This document shows positions 57,753 through 64,000 of a stretch of 64,000 nt of DNA, in pieces. Numbering within the stretch: position 1 is the stretch's first letter; each line of letters begins with the position of its first letter. The DNA comes from Globodera rostochiensis (Eukaryota > Nematoda > Chromadorea > Rhabditida > Heteroderidae). The notes beneath the pieces were generated by a model. That model made no database searches. It saw only the letters and a list, made by a program, of their open reading frames with translations, and was not told the origin of the DNA. The DNA is taken from positions 558,001-622,000 of the forward strand of contig JAEVLN010000008.1 of NCBI GenBank assembly GCA_018350325.1, written 5' to 3'. The translations under genes were made by a program, and so were the position numbers.

Positions 57753-58280
57753 ATGAAACAGTTTACGGTACTTTCGTGCCTTTTGATGGCTGTGCAATTT
57801 CTGTTGCCGTCCGACGCAGCGGACATCGGCCGAGATGGAGCAGTAGCTGAGTAAGAACTCGGAAATGCCAACTTTGCAAAGTACACGCTTTTAAGCAGGA
57901 GGGCAAAACGAAATGACATGGGCGGCGGCATGGGAGGCGGAGGAGGGATGGGAAGTGGCATGGGGGGCATGGGAGCCATGCCTGGCAGTGGCATGGGAGC
58001 AATGCCTGGCAGTGGCATGGGAGGAGGGATGGGAAGTGGCGGAAATTATGGTAGCAGTGGTGGAAGCAGCGGTTACGGTAAAAGTGGCTACGGTAGCACT
58101 GGTGGGAGTTACGGCGGTGGGAGTAACAGTGGCGGAAGTTACGGTAGCACTGGTGGAAGTTATGGTGGCGGTAGTAACAGTGGCGGAAGTTACGGTAGCA
58201 CTGGTGGAAGTTATGGCGGCGGTAGTAACAGTGGCGGAAGTTACGGTAGCTCTGGTGGGAGTTACGGTGGGCGGAAATAA
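57753..58280 (+). CDS. Secreted Gly/Ser/Tyr-rich protein 1, apparently frameshifted near its end
   Basis: Exon 1 gives a signal peptide (MKQFTVLSCLLMAVQFLLPS, cleavage near DAADIG). An intron from 57852 joins in frame to RAKRNDMGGGMGGGGG, where AKR is a likely dibasic processing site. Then come a Gly/Met block (GAMPGSGM twice) and repeated GGSYGSTGGSYGGGSNS units of about 51 bp. The frame stops at 58278 (GGSYGGRK), but the next frame continues as GNNGGSGYG and stops at 58302, matching the GGSGYG end of the paralogue at 59.4 kb. A 1-bp deletion therefore seems to truncate it, or it is a sequencing error. Similar nematode proteins are cuticle/extracellular matrix or antimicrobial peptide precursors; which applies here is unknown. 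Confidence 0.75.
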
Positions 58281-59357
58281 TGGAGGCAGCGGCTATGGCT
58301 AATACAAATGTTGGTGGAGAAAGAGAAAGCATTTTATTGAAATAACAGCATTTATCCTTTTAAAGACTTTTACTTATAGTAATAAATAAAATATGTATGC
58401 AAAAAACATTTCCTAAATTTGTTAGTACGAATCCCGTCCGTCCCCGACTTTGAGTTTGACGAGACTCGAAACCTTTCCCTAAAAGTTCCGCTAAAAATAA
58501 TAGTCTGGGACTAATTTTAAGAATTAACATCTTTTTGGGCATAATTTTTTTATTAGAAAAAAGTGACTTTTTGTATTCAGAATTTATGAAGAATTCATTT
58601 TGAAATTTGTTCTATAATCATGGAGTTTGTCAATTATCAAAAATATTTTGAACCATTTAGTAAGAACAATTAATATTTTGAACCAATAGTATGAACAATT
58701 AATATTTTGAACCAATTAGTATGAACAATTAATATTTTGAATCAATTAGTATGAACAATTAATATTTTGAACCAATTAGTATGAACAATTAATATTTTGA
58801 ATCAATTAGTAAGAACAATTACATAGCTCCTTCCATTAACATAGGCAGTAGTCAACGCTTTCCGCGTTCGTTTTCGTTTATAATGCTTAATTATCTAAAT
58901 GAATTCCGTCACATCTTTTCTTTATCCAAAAATCTTCTCTTTTTTGTTTGGTAAATTACCCTTTGAGTCAACCGGTTTTCTTCTAAAGTCCCATGTCAAA
59001 GTGTCCCCAAAGCCAATCATCACATTTAAACATTTTGTTTGGGTTATTTATCCTTTTACATCGCTTTTTGGGGGATTCACTCAGACTACTCAAAAGTGCG
59101 ATCATTTTTTCAACGAAATGAATTTGGTTTTAAGTATTTGGCGAATTCCTCCCCCTATTTTCACTAAATAATTAATTTAATGTCTTCACTAATTCCTTTG
59201 ATTAGAGAGAGTTTTGTCACAGAGACAAAACTCGCGCGAACGAACGCATTCGTCAATAAATTCAACAAATTTTGGTACAAATACCCCCAAATATGCGTTT
59301 TAATTGGGCAAAAGAAAGAACGGTTTCGCATTTAAATTTCAATTCAACTCGACAGTT
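58281..59357. other. Intergenic with a 30-bp minisatellite
   Basis: No gene between the two Gly-rich genes. The minisatellite is listed separately. The ORF at 58899-59171 is featureless. Confidence 0.5.
58645..58828. repeat. 30-bp minisatellite, about six copies
   Basis: The unit is GAACAATTAATATTTTGAAC followed by CAATTAGTAT, with copies differing at one or two positions (AATC for AACC, AAG for ATG). The first copies are degenerate. Confidence 0.92.
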
Positions 59358-60067
59358 ATGAAGAAATTTTCATTTCTTTTGATTTTTATAATTGCTTTGG
59401 GTTCTTTCCTATTTGCTAATTCTGTTGAAGAGAAGGAAAGCGGCGTTGGGTATGTTTGAAATTTCAGGAAATTACAAATAAATTCAAACATTTCAGAATA
59501 GCAAAACGAAGTGGTGGATATGGAAGCAGAAGTTACGGTGGTATGAGTTACGGTAGTGGTGGCAGTTACGGTAGTAGTGGCAGTTACGGCGGCAGAAGTT
59601 ACGGTAGTAGTGGCAGTTACGGCGGCAGAAGTTACGGTGGCGGGGCAAGTTACGGTGGTGCTGCAAGCTACAGTAGTAGTGGCAGTTACGGCGGCAGAAG
59701 TTACGGTAGTAGTGGCAGTTACGGCGGCAGAAGTTACGGTAGTAGTGGCAGTTACGGCGGCAGAAGCTACGGTGGTACAACTTCCGGTAGTAGTGGCAGC
59801 TACGGCGGCAGAAGTTACGGTAGTAGTGGCAGCTACGGCGGCAGAAGTTACGGTAGTAGTGGCAGCTACGGTGGCAGAAGTTACGGTGGTACAACTTACG
59901 GTAGTAGTGGCAGTTACGGCGGCAGAAGCTACGGTGGTACAACTTCCGGTAGTAGTGGCAGCTACGGCGGCAGAAGTTACGGTAGTAGTGGCAGCTACGG
60001 CGGCAGAAGTTACGGTAGTAGTGGCAGCTACGGTGGCAGAAGTTACGGTGGAAGCGGATATGGTTAA
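59358..60067 (+). CDS. Secreted Gly/Ser/Tyr-rich repeat protein 2
   Basis: Signal peptide MKKFSFLLIFIIALGSFLFA followed by NSVEEKESGVG. A short intron (59451-59496) leads in frame to IAKRSGGYGSRSYGG, where AKR is a probable processing site. The rest is about 19 imperfect copies of an 8-10-residue unit (GSSGSYGGRSY) with GGTTSGSSG variants, ending GGSGYG. It has the same gene plan as the upstream gene (signal exon, AKR, Gly-Tyr repeats), so the two are tandem paralogues about 1.1 kb apart on the same strand. It is likely extracellular; a structural (cuticle/egg-shell) or antimicrobial role is possible. It is convergent with the P450 gene, with only about 140 bp between stops. Confidence 0.8.
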
Positions 60068-60207
60068 TGCCATTTGTCGAAATTAAAGACGAACGGATGA
60101 AAATACAAATGGCCACTTTATTGTTCAACATCCAAACTTTTCAGTATAAAAAATTACATTTTGCCACTTTAAACGAAAGTGAACATATGACCAATGATTG
60201 TATAAAT

Positions 60208-63200
60208 TCACAAATCGTTCGCTGTCATTTCGCGCTTTCTTTTTTCAATTTTAAGAGGAAGTCCAATTTTGGGGCGAAGAATTGGCTCGAGGGCTGGCAT
60301 ATTTTGAAGGAATGGCACATCGGTAGAAAAGTGAAAATGGAACAAAAGGTGTGCCAATAAAAGTTTTAGTTGTAACATTGCAAATTTTTGACCTTTAAAA
60401 AGTTTTTTTTAATTTGATAAAAAATATCAAATAACCGATGCAATTCCTCTGACCGCCACTGAACGGAATGTAATCGAAGGCATTTCGTTTGGATACATTT
60501 TCGGCCAGAAAATTGTCCGGGTTGAATTGCCAGTGGTCGGGATACACCTGCAAATTAAATATAATTAATTCGAAGTGCCTTTTTATTGGACCTTTTCAAA
60601 TTAAATATAATTCATTCGAAGTGCCTTTTTATTGGACCTTTTCAAATTAAATATAATTCATTCGAAGTGCCTTTTTATTGGACCATTTCAAATTAATATA
60701 ATTAATTCGAAGTGCCTTTTTATTGGACCTTATTAAATTAAATATAATTCATTCGAAGTGCCTTTTTATTGGACCTTTTCAAATTAAATATAATTCATTC
60801 GAAGTGCCTTTTTATTGGACCTTTTCAAATTAATATAATTAATTCGAAGTGCCTTTTTATTGGACCTTATTAAATTAAATATAATTCATTCGAAGTGCCT
60901 TTTTATTGGACCTTTTCAAATTAAATATAATTCATTCGAAGTGCCTTTTTATTGGACCATTTCAAATTAATATAATTAATTCGAAGTGCCTTTTTATTGG
61001 ACCTTATTAAATTAAATATAATTCATTCGAAGTGCCTTTTTATTGGACCTTTTCAAATTAAATATAATTCATTCGAAGTGCCTTTTTATTGGACCATTTC
61101 AAATTAAATATAATTCATTCGAAGTGCCTTTTTATTGGACCATTTCAAATTAATATAATTAATTCGAAGTGCCTTTTTATTGGACCTTATTAAATTAAAT
61201 ATAATTAATTCGAAGTGCCTTTTTATTGGACCTTATTAAATTAAATATAATTCATTCGAAGTGCCTTTTTATTGGACCATTTCAAATTAAATATAATTCA
61301 TTCGAAGTGCCTTTTTATTGGACCTTTTCAAATTAAATATAATTCATTCGAAGTGCCTTTTTATTGGACCATTTCAAATTAATATAATTAATTCGAAGTG
61401 CCTTTTTATTGGACCTTTTCAAATTAAATATAATTCATTCGAAGTGCCTTTTTATTGGACCTTTTCAAATTAAATATAATTCATTCGAAGTGCCTTTTTA
61501 TTGGACCATTTCAAATTAATATAATTAATTCGAAGTGCCTTTTTATTGGACTTTTTCAAATTAAATATAATTCATTCGAAGTGCCTTTTTATTGGACCTT
61601 TTCAAATTAAATATAATTCATTCGAAGTGCCTTTTTATTGGACCTTTTCAAATTAAATATAATTAATTCAAAGTGCCTTTTTATTGGACCTTTTCAAATT
61701 AAATATAATTAATTCAAAGTGCCTTTTTATTGGACCTTTTCAAATTAAATATAATTAATTCAAAGTGCCTTTTTATTGGACCTTTTCAAATTAAATATAA
61801 TTAATTCAAAGTGCCTTTTTATTGGACCTTTTCATTGTGGTGGAGTAAAATCGGCGCCACAACGGCCAACGCACCCCGGGGCCATATTTTGCCGTTGATG
61901 ACCAACTCCCTTTGCAATTGGCGCTCTACCACTGGCACCGCCGGGAACAATCGAAGACTTTCTCGAATGCACCGGTCCAAGTAGCGAAGTTCGTTCGCAT
62001 CCGCTGAATGCAATGCAATGTCGTCGGCGTTGTCCTTGGCATTGACCACGCCGAACTTATCAACAAGTTCAGAATGTACACGCAACTGGCACTCGGGATG
62101 GCAAGCCAAGCACCACAGGGTCCAGATTAGGGCGTGAGACGTGGTGTCATGTCCTAATGAAAAGCTCAACTTCGAAGACTGAAAGCGTAAACTATTATAT
62201 AAGAGTCGAAGGCTTATATCTGGCCTCCCCAGGCTTATAGCCAAATTGCGATTGGGTTTTGCATATTGATTTAACAACAACAGCTTTCAAAACTATTAAC
62301 GGCCTCACCAAATTTCACATTATCTGAACGACCAAAAAGAGAAAACCGTTATTTTTGCGAGTAAGGCGCAAAAATGGCAAAACACGCAATAATATTTATT
62401 TAATTGAGCAGTCAAAGACTAAATAAACTTCCCGCGGGCGTCCAATGCAAATTAATTATAATTAATGCACCTGCGAACATAAATGTGTCCACTTGCTCTC
62501 GCAGCTCCTCCGGGCCCAAAGTGTCCGTGCCTTCCATATCCAACAACAAATCCAAAAATGATTCGCCTTTCTCTGCTTTTGCCACCGTTTGTTGTGCTCT
62601 GATTTTGATACGTTCCTCAATTACCTGCCAAAGCAAAGATGAAATATTATGTAAATGTTCCAAAAATGCTAAAATTTAAAAAGAAATATTTTCTCGTAGC
62701 CAAACAACTGCACTGCTGGCTGAACATCACAACCTTTGCGGTGAATGCCTTCAATTTTTGCACACATTTTTGGGTGGCGAACCCGTGACCAAACAGAAAC
62801 CAAGTGAACGGACAGAAGTAGAACATCGGATTCATCACAAAATCGTGCAAGTACCGGTTAAAGTCGCCCACCGACTTTACATATTCCTGCTGACTGTCCG
62901 TCTGTAGACGAACACCCATTATAGCTTCTAAATATGTAGAATAAAACTTTATTTTTAACGGAAATAAAATAAAATGGTTTAAAATGGACGACGACCAACC
63001 AGCGGCGATGGCCAGCGAACAGTGCTGAAGCATTAGAGCAAGGTCCTCTTTAGCTTTCGACGAATCATCGGAACTTTCCAACTTGGTCAATCTGCATGGA
63101 CATAATCAAGAAAATATACGCAAGATGTCCACATTGCCATTCCTTACGTGTCCACCAATTTGCGTGCTTGAGCGTTGAAAATATGCGTGTACTGCTCCAA

Positions 63201-64000
63201 CTTGGCGAAGTGAAAGGTGGGCGTCAGAATGCGTCGCTGCCGTTTCCATTTCGCTCCGGCACTGAGCAGCAAACCCTCGCCAAGCCATTGCCTGAAGAAG
63301 GCGTAGTCATTGCCTTTGGTCAGTTCGACAGAGTTTTCCAATATTTCCTGAATTTGATCAGTTGGACGGACATTGAATGTTTTGTCGAGTATCAAAATAC
63401 AATTAAACAAAATTATTGAAAATTCTCAAAAATCTAAGACCTTGGCACTCTCTGAATCCAATGACCAAAGATTGAGTTCGGTGGCAAACCACCAACACAT
63501 CACGTTATGTCCTTCGCGAAGTGCCTGATTTGCATGGCCAATTAGGAACTCCGACACTTCTGAGTTGAATTCGAGAATATTATTGGGAAAATTGTTAATC
63601 TTTTTTAAACTAGGATGTGCCATTTCCGTTTTTAAAATATGATGTAAAAACAACTTCAATGTTGCTCTAGCAGTGTTTCGAAGATCGGCCTGCTTTTTTG
63701 CTAAAGTGACAAAATTCCAAAGGAAATTTTCAATTTGATTTTGCATTATTAAAGCGAAAAATTTAAATTTTACTAAGATGCCATCATTAAGGGGCATTTT
63801 TTAATTCTGTATTTTTCCCAAGACACGGAATATGCGTAATACGAAAGGAATCCAATCCCTGTTATCTTTATCTATTAAATATAATAAAATAAAGTAAAAT
63901 TTAAATAAAATCAAACGAAAATTCAATGAAATAAAATCGACGTTACCATATCGGCACTTTGGGAACAAATGGAGATGTCCGATCAGTGGGAGTCTGGCAA
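60208..64000 (-). CDS. Cytochrome P450, CYP4-like (5' end beyond window)
   Basis: Haem-thiolate monooxygenase, probably on the ER membrane. In coding order: RLPLIGHLHLFPKCRYG (Pro-rich hinge region) at about 64000-63947, EVSEFLIGHANQALREGHNV near 63570, EILENSVELTKGNDYAFF with helix-C WKRQRRILTPTFHF (63355-63150), LTKLESSDDSSKAKED (63090-63000), EAIMGVRLQTDSQQEYVKSV (62937-62730), ERIKIRAQQTVAKAEKGESF and EQVDTFMFA joined to GHDTTSHALIWTLW (I-helix AGxDTT), CIRESLRLFPAVPVVER (ExxR), HHNEK then VYPDHWQFNPDNF, and the haem motif FSGGQRNCIG followed by QKFAMLQLKLLLAH and ILRPKIGLPLKI. Stop at 60208. All signature motifs are intact, so it is likely functional. The intron at 60548-61827 is swollen by a 46-bp repeat. 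The signal anchor is missing only because of the window edge. Confidence 0.95.
60548..61835. repeat. 46-bp minisatellite, about 28 copies, filling a P450 intron
   Basis: I counted 28 occurrences of GTGCCTTTTTATTGGA. Unit length is 45-46 bp with three alternating variants (TCAAATTAAATATAATTCAT, TCAAATTAATATAATTAATT, and TTAAATTAAATATAATTCAT). On the gene's strand each unit starts GTCCAATAAAAAGG and ends TTTGAAAAG, so unit boundaries reproduce the AG/GT exon-intron junction. The final unit ends TTTGCAG, the true acceptor. Confidence 0.97.

Noticed and set aside
60067..60360. 97-residue plus ORF just after the second Gly-rich gene
   Set aside because: It overlaps the last exon of the P450 on the opposite strand, whose family motifs (ILRPKIGLPLKI) are clear.

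Overview
The window looks like nuclear DNA of a nematode. The reasons are a cuticle collagen with the nematode N-terminal anchor, RxRR-type cleavage site and CPCP C-terminus, two secreted proteins with a nematode C6-like cysteine domain, small AT-rich introns with TTTCAG-type acceptors, and an AT-rich background with many G/C homopolymers. At least five introns model best as GC-AG introns, a feature reported as frequent in cyst nematodes. A plant-parasitic tylenchid is therefore a reasonable inference, but it is not proven. No gene here is bacterial, and no CRISPR array or operon is present.

Layout. 0.2-10.6 kb (possibly to 12.5 kb), minus strand: a complete four-domain NALCN/NCA-type sodium leak channel. 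14.4-15.0 kb, minus: nucleoside diphosphate kinase. 17.6-18.1 kb: a 35-bp satellite. 18.4-23.5 kb: a small secretory/glycan cluster, made of a Thr-rich mucin-like C6 protein (+), a core-1 beta-1,3-galactosyltransferase-like enzyme (+) and a second short C6 secreted protein (-). 23.5-34 kb: a gene-poor pile-up of non-autonomous DNA transposons. Many are hAT-like with 8-bp target-site duplications (TSDs), nested up to three deep, and they carry GC-rich hairpin modules and tRNA-like segments. 34-38.8 kb: a hypothetical gene interrupted by a foldback element, then a 1,366-bp segment present twice in tandem, each copy with a small two-TM protein gene.

38.9-44.2 kb: cuticle collagen (-), an unrecognised basic protein (+) and alpha-carbonic anhydrase (-). 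47.7-52.2 kb: a possible small gene, a four-TM membrane protein, a pair of orphan exons, and a PPxY/PSAP-containing single-TM protein (all +). 54.7-57.1 kb: cathepsin L-like cysteine protease (+). 57.7-60.1 kb: two secreted Gly/Ser/Tyr-rich proteins (+). 60.2 kb to the end: a CYP4-like cytochrome P450 (-), whose 5' end lies outside the window.

The most unusual structures are duplications whose units begin GT and end AG. In the P450 gene a 46-bp intron-like unit is repeated about 28 times inside one intron, so every unit boundary copies the exon/intron junction. In the channel gene a 48-bp duplication likewise creates a GT...AG segment that could act as a new intron. The nested hAT elements with intact TSDs, including two insertions into the same ATTTAAAT target, allow a relative insertion history to be read directly. 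Exon models were made by eye from splice signals, reading phase and family conservation, so exact boundaries are approximate.
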